Assembly (NCBI RefSeq): GCF_002153655.1
Contig: NZ_JOPJ01000003.1
Location: forward strand, 1-64,000
Source: Acetobacter okinawensis
GTDB lineage: Bacteria; Pseudomonadota; Alphaproteobacteria; Acetobacterales; Acetobacteraceae
Reading direction: 5' to 3'
DNA: 64,000 nucleotides
The first letter of the stretch is position 1. Each line of letters starts with the position of its first letter. The position numbers and the translations under genes are program-made. Below, piece after piece: positions 43,184 through 52,133 of the stretch. Under the pieces are notes generated by a model. It was not told where the DNA came from and searched no databases. It saw only the letters and a list, made by a program, of their open reading frames with translations.

Positions 43184-44133
43184 GCGTCCTGCCTCTCTTC
43201 TCCGGTCTGTTGGGTCGTGCGGTCCTGTGGGGGGGTGTCCTCCCCTTCCTCGGGCGACAGCGCATCATCCTGCGTCTGCTCATGCGGGCGGAGCATGATC
43301 TGGCCGAAGGTTTCGTCCTGCCGCAGTTCCAGCCGCCCGGTTTTGGCCAGCTCCAGCCCTGCGATCAGGGTGCCCGCCATGGCGGCGCGGCGCTGGCGCA
43401 GGGCATCCTCGCCCTCCATCTGTTCGGGCAGGCTTTCGGGGAGGAAGGCGTCCAGCGTGCTCCAGCCCGGTGGGGTCTGGCCCAGCAGGCGTGTCAGTCT
43501 GCTCAGCGCGTCCTGCACGGTCCAGAATCTTATGGTGCGGGGGGCGTAAATGCGCCTGCGCGCCGTGCGGCGAATGGCGGCAAGGTAGGCCCGCAGGAGT
43601 TGGGGCATATCCAGCGCCAGCCCCGAGCGGTCCACCTCCACCAGATTTTCTGGCAGGCCACGGGCAAACACATCACGCCCAAGGCGGGGCCGTGCCTCCA
43701 GCCAGCGGGCAAGCTCGCCCATGCAGGCCAGCTCCATCAGCCGCTCTTGCAACAGCTCGGCGGCTTCCTCCCCCTCCATGGCCAGTTCATCATCAGGGGG
43801 GAGCAGCAGGCGGGATTTGAGCCACGCCAGCCATGCCGCCATAACCAGCCAGTCCGCCGCCAGCTCCAGCCGAACACGGCGGGCGCGCTCGACCACCGCC
43901 AGATACTGCTCCACCAGTTGCAGGATGGAAATACGCGCCAGATCGACCTTTTGTGCCCGCGCAAGGTCGAGCAGAAGGTCCATTGGCCCTTCAAACCCCT
44001 CCAGCCGCAACAGCGGCACACGCGGGACGTGGTCGTGCGCCGCCTCCGCCTGAGCGGAGGCGGGCTGGTCTGCGGGTGTGGGGGCTGGTTGCGCCCCCTG
44101 CCCCGCGGGGTCTGCTGTCTTGGCTTGCATCAC
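43180..44133 (-). CDS. scpA: Segregation and condensation protein ScpA
   Basis: Kleisin subunit linking SMC heads. The 317-residue protein has a Gln/Ala-rich N-terminus, then the kleisin domain with LEGFEGPMDLLLDLARAQKVDL near 50-70 and AAWLAWLKSRLLLP near 120. A C-terminal winged-helix region (LAGLELAKTGRLELRQDETFG) follows. It overlaps scpB by four bases and lies 20 bases after the SPOR gene; nagZ, often found between them in Alphaproteobacteria, is absent. Confidence 0.95.
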   Translation of the reverse strand: MMQAKTADPAGQGAQPAPTPADQPASAQAEAAHDHVPRVPLLRLEGFEGPMDLLLDLARAQKVDLARISILQLVEQYLAVVERARRVRLELAADWLVMAAWLAWLKSRLLLPPDDELAMEGEEAAELLQERLMELACMGELARWLEARPRLGRDVFARGLPENLVEVDRSGLALDMPQLLRAYLAAIRRTARRRIYAPRTIRFWTVQDALSRLTRLLGQTPPGWSTLDAFLPESLPEQMEGEDALRQRRAAMAGTLIAGLELAKTGRLELRQDETFGQIMLRPHEQTQDDALSPEEGEDTPPQDRTTQQTGEERQDA

Positions 44134-44153
44134 GCGTTTTGCCGGGCTGTGCG

Positions 44154-45200
44154 CTAGGGGCGCACCACCATGCAGGCCATGCCGCGCTCACGCACGGAGG
44201 AGCAGAAGTCCTTGGCATCCGCAACCGCGCCAAAACCCTGCACGCGCAGGCGGTAGAACGTGGCGTTGTTCTGCTCGGTACGGACAAAAGCTGGCGTCAC
44301 ATCACCAAACAGGGTGGGGTAGCGGGTCTTCAGCCGTGTCCATTCCTTCTGGGCATCAGCTTCTGTCTGCAAGGCCGCAAGCTGGACCTGATACTTGCCA
44401 GTAGCGCCACGCACCGCCGGAGCCGCTTTTTTGGCTGCGGGCCGGGGGGCTGCTTCCTCCTCCCCATCGGAGACCTCATCCGTGGGGGGGGGGGCTTCCT
44501 TCAACGGTTCGGGGGCTGGCTCGGCTGGCGTGGCCGTACCCTGCGCAGGCAGGGGCGTGGTGGGCACAGGTTTGAGTGCCGCCCCACCAGACTGGGCAGC
44601 GACATCGGGCACGGGGGCCGGTTCTGGCGTTGGGGTCGCATTAGCCGCAGCGGCCGGAGCAGCACTGCCCTCCGCCCCTGCTGGGGCGGGAGCCGCAGGG
44701 CTTGCCGCATTGGGGGCCGCAGCACCGGGTGCTGCGGCGGGCTGCCCACCATACTGCGCGGCCAAAGCAGCGGGGTTTGGTTTTTCCGGCGCGGGCACAG
44801 GGTGACCCTGCTGGGTTGCATCCGCATCGGGCAGGGCCAGCGTATCCAGCTGCATACCGCCCGGATCAACCGGTTTGGTGCGCATGGCAACCGGGGGCGG
44901 CCCCATAACGGGAATACCGCTCTGGTGGTGCCCGAGCACCGCCCAGCCGCCAATGCCCAGCACCAGCAGCCCGCCCAGCCCGGCAGCGCCATAGGCCAGC
45001 CGCCGCGTGCCGGACTCGCTCCCCAAAAAGCCGGTCATCAGCTCTGTCAGCCTGTTGCCGCCTGCCATCCGGCTCCCCACCGTGGAGCGGGGGGCGGGTT
45101 TGTCATCATAATCCATGCTCATGCGCTCACGCGCGCGGCTGATCCGCTCTTCTACGGTGGAGCCCTGTGTGGTGCCCTGCCGGTCTTCATCAGTATTCAT
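44154..45200 (-). CDS. SPOR-domain inner-membrane protein
   Basis: A bitopic cell-division-type protein of 348 residues: cytoplasmic N-terminus, one membrane helix (YGAAGLGGLLVLGIGGWAVL, about 70-90), a long Ala/Pro-rich periplasmic spacer, and a C-terminal SPOR domain from about 270 (GKYQVQLAALQTEADAQKEW). SPOR domains bind denuded glycan at septa. The start overlaps the argS stop by one base (TGATG), so the two are coupled. Confidence 0.92.
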   Translation of the reverse strand: MNTDEDRQGTTQGSTVEERISRARERMSMDYDDKPAPRSTVGSRMAGGNRLTELMTGFLGSESGTRRLAYGAAGLGGLLVLGIGGWAVLGHHQSGIPVMGPPPVAMRTKPVDPGGMQLDTLALPDADATQQGHPVPAPEKPNPAALAAQYGGQPAAAPGAAAPNAASPAAPAPAGAEGSAAPAAAANATPTPEPAPVPDVAAQSGGAALKPVPTTPLPAQGTATPAEPAPEPLKEAPPPTDEVSDGEEEAAPRPAAKKAAPAVRGATGKYQVQLAALQTEADAQKEWTRLKTRYPTLFGDVTPAFVRTEQNNATFYRLRVQGFGAVADAKDFCSSVRERGMACMVVRP

Positions 45201-46999
45201 CAGCGCATTTCCTCCACCGGGTCCACACCCATGACCGCAAGGCCGGAGCGGATAACTGCCGCCGTAGCCGCGACAAGAGCCAGACGCGCACGTGTGGCCT
45301 CCACCGCACCCGACTGCAAGAATCTCAGGGACGCATCATCACGCCCACGGTTCCACAGGGCATGAAAATCCCCCGCCAGTTCGGCCAGATAGAACGCAAC
45401 GCGGTGCGGCTCACGCGCAAGGGCTGCGGCTTCCACCATACGTGGCCACTCGGCCAGACGGCGCACCAGAGCCATTTCCGCATCCGAAGTCAGGCTGTCC
45501 AGCGTGGCGGTGGCAAGGGCTGCATCATCCACGGCGCCGTAAGCGCCCTCCTCCGCTGCACTGCGCAGCACGGAGCGGCAGCGGGCGTGGGCGTACTGCA
45601 CGTAAAACACGGGGTTGTCGCGCTGCTGGGCCACAACAAGGTCCAGATCAAACTCCATCTGGGCATCGCTCTTGCGGGTGAGCATGGTAAAGCGCACCGC
45701 GTCACGCCCGACCTCATCAATCAGGTCACGCAGGGTGACAAATGTACCCGCACGCTTGGACATTTTGACCGGCTGGCCGTCGCGCAGGATATGCACGATC
45801 TGGCACAGCAGCACTTCCAGCGGCACGGTATCCCCCGTAAGGGCCTTGACTGCGGCCTTCATGCGCTTGACGTAGCCGCCGTGGTCAGCGCCCCACACAT
45901 CAATCATGACCTGCGCGCCACGGGCCACCTTGTCCATGTGGTAGCCAATGTCGTTGGCAAAGTAGGTGTTCGTGCCATCGGACTTGCGCAGCGGGCGGTC
46001 CACGTCATCCCCAAAGCCTGTGGAGCGGAACAGGAGCTGCTCGCGCTCCTCCCAGTCGTCCGGCAGTTTGCCTTTGGGGGGCTCCAGCACGCCGTTGTAC
46101 AGCAGGTCCGCCTTGGCAAGCTGGTCTATGGCGGCATCGGTCACGCCACGGGCCAGCACATCCGCCTCGGACGAAAACACATCATGGTGCACACCAAGGG
46201 CTGCGAGGTCTTCCTTTATGGCGCTCAGCATGTGCGCCACGGCAAAGCCACGCACGGTCTCCAGCCATGTTGCCTCGGGGGCCGGGCGGGGGGTGCCGTC
46301 CACATCCACCTCGGCCAGCTTGTTGCCGAATTCGGCGGCCAGTGCCTCCCCTACGGGAATAAGGTATTCACCCTGATATTGCAGGCCACCGGGGGCAAGG
46401 GCCGAAAAATCATCCTGCGCCATGGTGGTGCCCAGCACCTGCAGATAACGCCAGTAAGCCGCCCATGCCAGCGCCTTGACCTGATTACCCGCGTCGTTGA
46501 TGTAGAATTCCTTGGTGACGTCAAACCCGGCCTTGGCCATAAGGTTGGCCAGCGCATCACCCACCACGGCGCCACGGCAATGGCCGACATGCATGGGGCC
46601 TGTGGGGTTGGCGGACACGTATTCCACATTCACCCGCACACCGCGCCCGACCTGCGACTGGCCATAGACCTCGCCCGCACCCAGCACCACAGGCAGCACG
46701 GCGCGCAGCACGCCGGGGTGCAGGGTAATGTTGACAAACCCCGGCCCGGCTGCGGCTACGGCGGCTACGCCGTCCACCTTGAGCAGGGCGGCTACAAGAT
46801 CGGCTGCAATATCTGCCGGTTTGCGGCGTGCGGCCTTGGCCAGCAGCAGGGCCGCGTTTGTAGCCATATCCCCGTGCGCCGGGTCACGCGTGGGGGTCAG
46901 TTCCACACGGGCCAGCGTTTCCTCCGCCACGTCGGGCAACAGTTCACGCACAATGGCCAGAACATGATGACGGTAACGTTGGAAAACACACTCGGACAT
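45200..46999 (-). CDS. argS: Arginyl-tRNA synthetase
   Basis: Class I aminoacyl-tRNA synthetase, 599 residues from the ATG at 46999 (MSECVFQRYR). Visible landmarks: the HIGH-type motif as HVGHCRGAVVGD near 125, the KMSK-type motif within VKMSKRAGTFVTL near 415, and a C-terminal DALR-like anticodon domain. A start at 47050 would overlap dgt and is not used. It lies 40 bases after dgt and is coupled to the SPOR gene. Confidence 0.97.
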   Translation of the reverse strand: MSECVFQRYRHHVLAIVRELLPDVAEETLARVELTPTRDPAHGDMATNAALLLAKAARRKPADIAADLVAALLKVDGVAAVAAAGPGFVNITLHPGVLRAVLPVVLGAGEVYGQSQVGRGVRVNVEYVSANPTGPMHVGHCRGAVVGDALANLMAKAGFDVTKEFYINDAGNQVKALAWAAYWRYLQVLGTTMAQDDFSALAPGGLQYQGEYLIPVGEALAAEFGNKLAEVDVDGTPRPAPEATWLETVRGFAVAHMLSAIKEDLAALGVHHDVFSSEADVLARGVTDAAIDQLAKADLLYNGVLEPPKGKLPDDWEEREQLLFRSTGFGDDVDRPLRKSDGTNTYFANDIGYHMDKVARGAQVMIDVWGADHGGYVKRMKAAVKALTGDTVPLEVLLCQIVHILRDGQPVKMSKRAGTFVTLRDLIDEVGRDAVRFTMLTRKSDAQMEFDLDLVVAQQRDNPVFYVQYAHARCRSVLRSAAEEGAYGAVDDAALATATLDSLTSDAEMALVRRLAEWPRMVEAAALAREPHRVAFYLAELAGDFHALWNRGRDDASLRFLQSGAVEATRARLALVAATAAVIRSGLAVMGVDPVEEMR

Positions 47000-47039
47000 G
47001 GACAACTCAACCCCGTAATTGGTGCAGCAAACGCGTTTA

Positions 47040-48230
47040 TCAGCCTGCAACGGACAGGTCCGTCAACCGCCTATGTTCTTCCATGGCGTAGCGATCGGTC
47101 ATGGAAGCCACGTAATCCGCCACGGTGCGGTGTACGGCCCCCTCATCTTTGCCCCCTGCGCGCTGCTGCCACTCGGCTGGCAGCAGGTTGGGCGACTCCG
47201 TAAGTGTGGTGAACAGCTCCCCCGTAACCCGCCGGGCCTTATGGGTCATCCGGTTGACCTTCCAGTGCCTGTACAGCTTTGCGAACAGGAACTTGCGGAT
47301 CCCCTTGTTTGCTTCCTCCATAGCCTCGCCAAAGGCCACAACCGGGGCATTGGCTGCGCGGATGTCCTCCACACTGCGTGGCGCCAGATCGGCCAGCCGT
47401 GCGCGGGTGCAGACCAGCACATCGCTGACCAGCGCATGAATGACGCGGCGCACCATTTCGTGCCGGATGCGCTGGGGGGTCCGGGTATCGGAGCGCGGCA
47501 GGTCTGCTGCCAGTGCGCGGGCCTCGGCCAGTGCCTGCCCCACCAGTGGCACGTCCACCAGATCATCCAGCGCAAGCAGGCCGGATTTTACGCCATCGTC
47601 CAGATCATGTCCGTGGTAGGCAATATCATCCGCCAGGGCGGCCACCTGCGCCTCGGCCGAGGCATAGCCCCCCAGATCCAGCGGGAACAGCGCATCCAGC
47701 TCCGCCAGACGGGCAGAGGGCCTGCGCACGGGGCCATTGTGCTTGGCCAGCCCTTCCAGCGTCTCCCACGTCAGGTTCAGCCCATCAAACGCAAGGTAAC
47801 GCCGCTCCAGCAGCATGACCTGCCGCAGGGCCTGTGCGTTGTGGTCAAACCCGCCATGGGGCAACATGTGTTTGGCAAGGGCGTCCTCCCCCGCATGGCC
47901 AAAGGGGGTGTGGCCAAGGTCATGCGCCAGTGCAACGGCCTCGGTCAGGTCCTCATCCAGCCGCAGGTAGCGGGCCATGGAGCGGGCCACCTGTGCGACC
48001 TCAAGCGAATGGGTCAGCCGTGTGCGAAAAAAATCGCCCTCGTGGTTGATGAACACCTGCGTTTTATACTGCAAGCGCCTGAAGCCCGAGGAATGGACAA
48101 CACGGTCCCGGTCACGCTGCCAGGGGGAGCGGGTCAGGGATTCGGGCTCTACATGCAGCCGCCTGCCCCGTCCTTCGGCAGGTTGTACGGCATAGGGCAT
48201 CAGCTCATCGCGTTGTGTGGCCTGCGGCAT
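47040..48230 (-). CDS. dgt: dGTP triphosphohydrolase-like protein
   Basis: HD-domain dNTP triphosphohydrolase of 396 residues. The metal-binding HD signature is visible as HSLEVAQVARSMARYL followed by AHDLGHTPFGHAGE, with a third motif in ALADDIAYHGHDLDDG. The ATG at 48230 (MPQATQRDE) has AGGAGG at ideal spacing and is preferred to the in-frame start at 48269. It heads the long minus-strand cluster and is divergent from erpA. Confidence 0.94.
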   Translation of the reverse strand: MPQATQRDELMPYAVQPAEGRGRRLHVEPESLTRSPWQRDRDRVVHSSGFRRLQYKTQVFINHEGDFFRTRLTHSLEVAQVARSMARYLRLDEDLTEAVALAHDLGHTPFGHAGEDALAKHMLPHGGFDHNAQALRQVMLLERRYLAFDGLNLTWETLEGLAKHNGPVRRPSARLAELDALFPLDLGGYASAEAQVAALADDIAYHGHDLDDGVKSGLLALDDLVDVPLVGQALAEARALAADLPRSDTRTPQRIRHEMVRRVIHALVSDVLVCTRARLADLAPRSVEDIRAANAPVVAFGEAMEEANKGIRKFLFAKLYRHWKVNRMTHKARRVTGELFTTLTESPNLLPAEWQQRAGGKDEGAVHRTVADYVASMTDRYAMEEHRRLTDLSVAG

Positions 48231-48366
48231 TATGCACCTCCTGGCAGGTCCGGGCGGCACAATGCCCACGGACCATGCCCCCCGATCCTAGGCTATTGGA
48301 GGAAAGTTGACCATTGGAGGTGTCTTTCCCCTTCAAACCGGCGCGTGGGCGGATTATCTATGGAGC

Positions 48367-48738
48367 ATGACACAGCCAGCTCCCATTTTTTCCGTCTCCG
48401 ATTCTGCGGCCAGCCGCATTGCCAGCGTGGTTGCCAAAAAGCAGGCCAGCGCTACCAGTGCGCAGGAAGCCCCCGTGGCCCTGCGCGTGGCGGTAGAAGC
48501 CGGAGGGTGCAACGGATTCCAGTATCAGTTCATCCTCACGCCCCCGGACGGACTGGCCGCCGATGACGTGCGGATAGAAAAAAACGGCGCCCTTGTGGTG
48601 GTGGACCCCACAAGCCTTGACCTGCTGGCCGGTGCGGAGCTGACGTTTGAGGACAAGCTGATGGGCGCGCATTTTGGTGTTTCCAACCCCAATGCGGCCT
48701 CCTCCTGCGGTTGCGGCACGAGCTTTTCCCTCGCATGA
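48367..48738 (+). CDS. erpA: A-type iron-sulfur carrier/insertion protein
   Basis: Delivers Fe-S clusters to target enzymes (in this window IspH and GOGAT are examples of such enzymes). The 123-residue protein has the three conserved cysteines: GGCNGFQY in the middle and SCGCGTSF at the C-terminus. The start ATG at 48367 (MTQPAP) is downstream of an in-frame opening from 48307 that lacks family sequence. It overlaps xth by four bases (ATGA). Confidence 0.92.
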   Translation: MTQPAPIFSVSDSAASRIASVVAKKQASATSAQEAPVALRVAVEAGGCNGFQYQFILTPPDGLAADDVRIEKNGALVVVDPTSLDLLAGAELTFEDKLMGAHFGVSNPNAASSCGCGTSFSLA

Positions 48739-49520
48739 AGCTCGCAACATGGAACGTAAACTCGGTTCGCCTGCGGCAGGACCTGGTGCTGGACTGGCTG
48801 GCGCGCGAACAGCCCGATGTGCTGATGATGCAGGAAATCAAGTGCGAGGCGCATCTGTTCCCCACCGCCGCGTTTGAGCAGGCTGGCTACGGCTGCGCCG
48901 TGGTCGGGCAGAAGTCGTATAACGGGGTTGCCACTCTGGTGCGCGGGGACTTTACGGTCACCACCGAGCACCTGCCCGGCTTTACCGACCCCGCCGCACG
49001 CTATGTGGAGGTGCAGACCCAAGGGCTGGTGCTGGGCAACCTGTACCTGCCCAACGGCAACTCCGGTGCGGAGCAGGGATATGCCACCAAGCTGGAGTTT
49101 CTGTCCGCGCTCACTACGCGCGCTCAGGCGTTTTTGGGGCAGGATACGGACTTTGTGCTGGCGGGGGACTATAACATCTGCCCCACAGCCGAGGACTGCG
49201 CCCCCGGCGCTCTTGGCCCGGATGATGCGCTGGTGCGCCCACAAAGCCGGGCCGCATGGCGGCGTCTGCGCTGGCTGGGCCTGACCGACGCGCTGCGCGC
49301 CCTCCACCCCAGCGGGGCGGCCTACACCTTCTGGGATTATCAGGCCGGGGCATGGCCGCGTGACAGCGGGTTGCGGATCGACCACATGCTCCTCTCCCCC
49401 CGCGTGGCCGAACGCCTGCAAACAGCACAACCAGACAGGGACGAACGCGCCAAGGAGCGCCCGTCCGACCATGTGCCGCTCATTGTCACCCTTGCCGATG
49501 GCGCGCCTTCCCCTGCCTGA
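48735..49520 (+). CDS. xth: Exodeoxyribonuclease III (AP endonuclease)
   Basis: Repairs abasic sites and 3' blocked ends in DNA. The 261-residue EEP-family protein begins MKLATWNVNSVR, followed by the metal-binding glutamate in MMQEIKCE. The catalytic NLYLPNGN and LAGDYNICPT segments and the terminal SDHVPLIV motif are present. The start overlaps the erpA stop as ATGA. The end overlaps the GNAT gene by 23 bases. Confidence 0.96.
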   Translation: MKLATWNVNSVRLRQDLVLDWLAREQPDVLMMQEIKCEAHLFPTAAFEQAGYGCAVVGQKSYNGVATLVRGDFTVTTEHLPGFTDPAARYVEVQTQGLVLGNLYLPNGNSGAEQGYATKLEFLSALTTRAQAFLGQDTDFVLAGDYNICPTAEDCAPGALGPDDALVRPQSRAAWRRLRWLGLTDALRALHPSGAAYTFWDYQAGAWPRDSGLRIDHMLLSPRVAERLQTAQPDRDERAKERPSDHVPLIVTLADGAPSPA

Positions 49521-50121
49521 GCGGACCAACGGCGCGGGGTTTACGCCCCACACGCAAGCCCGCCATGCAGCAGGGCCACGCTCCTGCACAGTCCGCCTTG
49601 CCACTCTGGCGGAGTGTGCCCACCTGCCCGCACTGGAGCAGGACGCGGCACGAGCTTTTGCCAACATACCGGAGCTGGCATGGCTGGTCGGGAGCGCAAC
49701 CATGCCCGCAACCGCCCACCAGAACTGCGTTGCAACACAGACCTGCTGGGTCGGGGTAGAGGCAACGGGCCAGTTACGCGGCTTTTTAAGCGCCACCCCT
49801 TGCGGGCAGACACTGCATATACAGGAAATGTCGGTCGCACAGGCTGCACAGGGCCACGGGCTGGGCCGCCGCCTGCTGCGTAGCGCGTGCCAAGCGGCAC
49901 AGGAGCGGGGTATGCGCCACGTCACGCTTACAACCTTTCGGGCCGTGCCGTGGAACGCGCGGTTTTATGCCTCCGCCGGGTTTTACGTTGTACCCGCCAA
50001 TGCGCTGGATGCACGGCTGAGCCATATACTGGAACAGGAGGTGGCGCATGGCTTTGACGCCACCACCCGCTGCGCCATGCGGCTGGACCTGCACCCGACC
50101 GTTCAATGTGTTTCAGAATGA
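49498..50121 (+). CDS. GNAT-family N-acetyltransferase
   Basis: Transfers an acetyl group from acetyl-CoA to an unknown amine. The 207-residue product has the acetyl-CoA motif A as QEMSVAQAAQGHGLGRRLL near 115-135 and the following TTFRAVPWNARFYASAGF segment, both diagnostic of the fold. The ATG at 49498 overlaps the xth end in another frame. It is the last gene before the pqq operon. Confidence 0.88.
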   Translation: MARLPLPERTNGAGFTPHTQARHAAGPRSCTVRLATLAECAHLPALEQDAARAFANIPELAWLVGSATMPATAHQNCVATQTCWVGVEATGQLRGFLSATPCGQTLHIQEMSVAQAAQGHGLGRRLLRSACQAAQERGMRHVTLTTFRAVPWNARFYASAGFYVVPANALDARLSHILEQEVAHGFDATTRCAMRLDLHPTVQCVSE

Positions 50122-50318
50122 AACACCTGCACCAGCCCTGAAGGGGGCGGTCAATCACACTCCCGTGAGAAAGCCGTGCACAACCCCCTTATGCAGGCGC
50201 AAACCCTTGCACGTTTGTTATTTTTCATCACACTGACCCCCGCTCTGACGCACCGCATGTTCTTGCGATGTGTGGCTGCGTTTTGTGCACACCACACCCA
50301 ATGCCAAGGAGGCACATC

Positions 50319-50399
50319 ATGGCCTGGAACGCACCAAAAGTGACGGAAATCCCGTTGGGCGCAGAAATCAACAGCTATGTCTGCGGTCAAAAAAAATAA
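50319..50399 (+). CDS. pqqA: PQQ precursor peptide PqqA
   Basis: A 26-residue ribosomal peptide from which the redox cofactor pyrroloquinoline quinone is built. It starts MAWNAPKVTEIPLG and carries the invariant Glu16 and Tyr20 in the EINSY motif, the two residues that PqqE cross-links. A perfect AGGAGG (50307-50312) lies seven bases before the ATG, consistent with strong translation of this substrate peptide. An attenuator-like hairpin pair separates it from pqqB. Confidence 0.97.
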   Translation: MAWNAPKVTEIPLGAEINSYVCGQKK

Positions 50400-50400
50400 G

Positions 50401-50468
50401 GGAGGGCTCCCCCTCCTCAGCCGTCAGGTGGGTTGTGCCTAACCGGCTTGCCCCCTGACGGCTTTTTT
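50401..50468 (+). terminator. Attenuator-like terminator between pqqA and pqqB
   Basis: Just after the pqqA stop there is a GGAGGG/CCCTCC hairpin (50401-50416). A ten-base-pair perfect stem follows, AGCCGTCAGG (50419-50428) with CCTGACGGCT (50454-50463), followed by T6 (50463-50468). pqqB starts 17 bases later. Partial read-through would give much more pqqA transcript than pqqBCDE. Confidence 0.85.
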
Positions 50469-50484
50469 GTTCAGAAAGCCTCTT

Positions 50485-51396
50485 ATGCTTGATATTGTTG
50501 TCCTTGGCGCTGCCGCCGGTGGCGGTTTTCCGCAATGGAACTCCAACGCCCCCGCCTGCCGCCGCGCCCGCGCGGGCGACCCCGCAGCCCCTGCCCGCAC
50601 ACAGGCCTCCATTGCTGTCAGCGGGGATGGCACATCATGGTATGTGCTCAATGCCTCCCCCGACCTGCGGACCCAGATCAACCAGACCCCCGACCTGCAC
50701 CCCCGCACCGGCCTGCGCTCCACCCCCATTGCCGGAGTTGTGCTGACCAGTGGCGAAATTGACGCCATTACCGGCCTGCTGACCCTGCGTGAGCGGCAGG
50801 CGTTTGGGCTGTATGCAACCCAAGCCGTGCTGGACCAGCTGGACGCCAACCCCATATTTACCGCGCTCGACCGCACTCTTGTGCCGCGCCTGCCCATGAT
50901 GCTGGACCGCCCGATAGCCCTTGAACCACCGGGCTTTTGCATTACCCCGTTTTCGGTCCCCGGCAAGGTGCCACTCTATGCCGAAAAAACCGAAAACCCG
51001 GCCGAGATCATGAATAATGGTGAGACAATCGGGCTGGACATAACCGATGGCACGTCCCACGCCCTGTTCATTCCCGGTTGCGCCATGATGACAGACGCCC
51101 TGCGCACGCGCATAAACGGTGCGGACGCCGTGTTCTTTGACGGCACCCTGTGGACTGATGATGAAATGGTGCGCGCAGGCCTTGGCAGCAAAACCGGCCA
51201 CCGCATGGGCCATATGTCTCTGGCTGACCAGCCCGATGGCACCTTTGCCGCCTTTGCCGGGATGGATGTCAAACGCAAGATTCTCATCCACATCAACAAT
51301 TCCAACCCCGTTCTGCTCGCAGACAGCCCCGAGCGCAAACAGGCCGAAGCCGCAGGCTGGGACGTGGCCTTTGATGGCATGAAGGTAAGACTATGA
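50485..51396 (+). CDS. pqqB: PQQ biosynthesis protein PqqB
   Basis: Metallo-beta-lactamase-fold protein acting between PqqE/D and PqqC, reported in other species as an iron hydroxylase of the diamino acid intermediate. The 303-residue sequence has the family start (LDIVVLGAAAGGGFPQWN), GHRMGHMSL near 229-237 and KRKILIHINNSNP near 269. At the position of the usual Asp-His pair of the metal site this protein reads EIDAITGLL (Asp93-Ala94). The ATG at 50485 is preferred to an upstream TTG at 50467. It overlaps pqqC by four bases. Confidence 0.95.
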   Translation: MLDIVVLGAAAGGGFPQWNSNAPACRRARAGDPAAPARTQASIAVSGDGTSWYVLNASPDLRTQINQTPDLHPRTGLRSTPIAGVVLTSGEIDAITGLLTLRERQAFGLYATQAVLDQLDANPIFTALDRTLVPRLPMMLDRPIALEPPGFCITPFSVPGKVPLYAEKTENPAEIMNNGETIGLDITDGTSHALFIPGCAMMTDALRTRINGADAVFFDGTLWTDDEMVRAGLGSKTGHRMGHMSLADQPDGTFAAFAGMDVKRKILIHINNSNPVLLADSPERKQAEAAGWDVAFDGMKVRL

Positions 51397-52133
51397 CAGA
51401 CCGTATTCTCACCCCCGATGCGCTGGAAGCCGCCCTGCGCGCCATTGGGGCGGAGCGTTACCACAACCTGCACCCCTTCCACCGCGCCCTGCATGACGGC
51501 AAGCTCAACAAGGGGCAGGTGCAGGCATGGGCGCTGAACCGCTACTATTATCAGGCCAGCATTCCCGCAAAAGATGCCTCCCTGCTGGCCCGCCTGCCCA
51601 CCACGGAACTGCGGCGTGAATGGCGGCGCAGGCTGGAGGACCATGACGGCACACAGCCCGGCACGGGGGGCGTGGCCCGCTGGCTCAAGCTGACCGATGG
51701 GCTGGGGCTGGACCGCGCGTATGTGCAATCACTCGACGGGTTGCTACCGGGCACACGCTTTGCCGTGGAGGCCTATGTACAGTTCGTACGCGAACGCTCC
51801 ATTCTGGAGGCCATAGCCTCCTCCCTGACGGAGCTTTTCTCCCCCACCATCATCAGCGAACGTGTGGCGGGCATGCTCGGCAACTATGACTTTGTGACCG
51901 AGGAAACACTTGCCTACTTCAAACCCCGGCTGACGCAGGCCCCGCAGGATTCCGCCTTTGCACTAGCCTATGTGCGCGAACACGCCCGCACGGCGGAACA
52001 GCAGAAAGCCGTGCTCGACGCGCTGAAGTTCAAATGTAACGTGCTGTGGTCCATGCTGGATGCGCTGGATTACGCCTATGTGGTGCCTGCTCGCATTCCC
52101 CCCGGCGCATTCCGCCCGGACACGCAGGCATGA
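51393..52133 (+). CDS. pqqC: Pyrroloquinoline-quinone synthase PqqC
   Basis: Catalyses the final ring closure and oxidation giving PQQ, without a metal cofactor. The 246-residue all-helical protein shows the family segments YHNLHPFHRALHDGKLNKGQ near 27-46, NRYYYQASIPAKDASLLAR and the FAVEAYVQFVRE region. It overlaps both neighbours by four bases (ATGA), indicating coupled translation. Confidence 0.97.
   Translation: MTDRILTPDALEAALRAIGAERYHNLHPFHRALHDGKLNKGQVQAWALNRYYYQASIPAKDASLLARLPTTELRREWRRRLEDHDGTQPGTGGVARWLKLTDGLGLDRAYVQSLDGLLPGTRFAVEAYVQFVRERSILEAIASSLTELFSPTIISERVAGMLGNYDFVTEETLAYFKPRLTQAPQDSAFALAYVREHARTAEQQKAVLDALKFKCNVLWSMLDALDYAYVVPARIPPGAFRPDTQA

Noticed and set aside
45167-47203. 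Plus-strand open frame of 678 codons across argS
   Set aside because: Antisense shadow of argS with low-complexity His/Gln/Gly composition.
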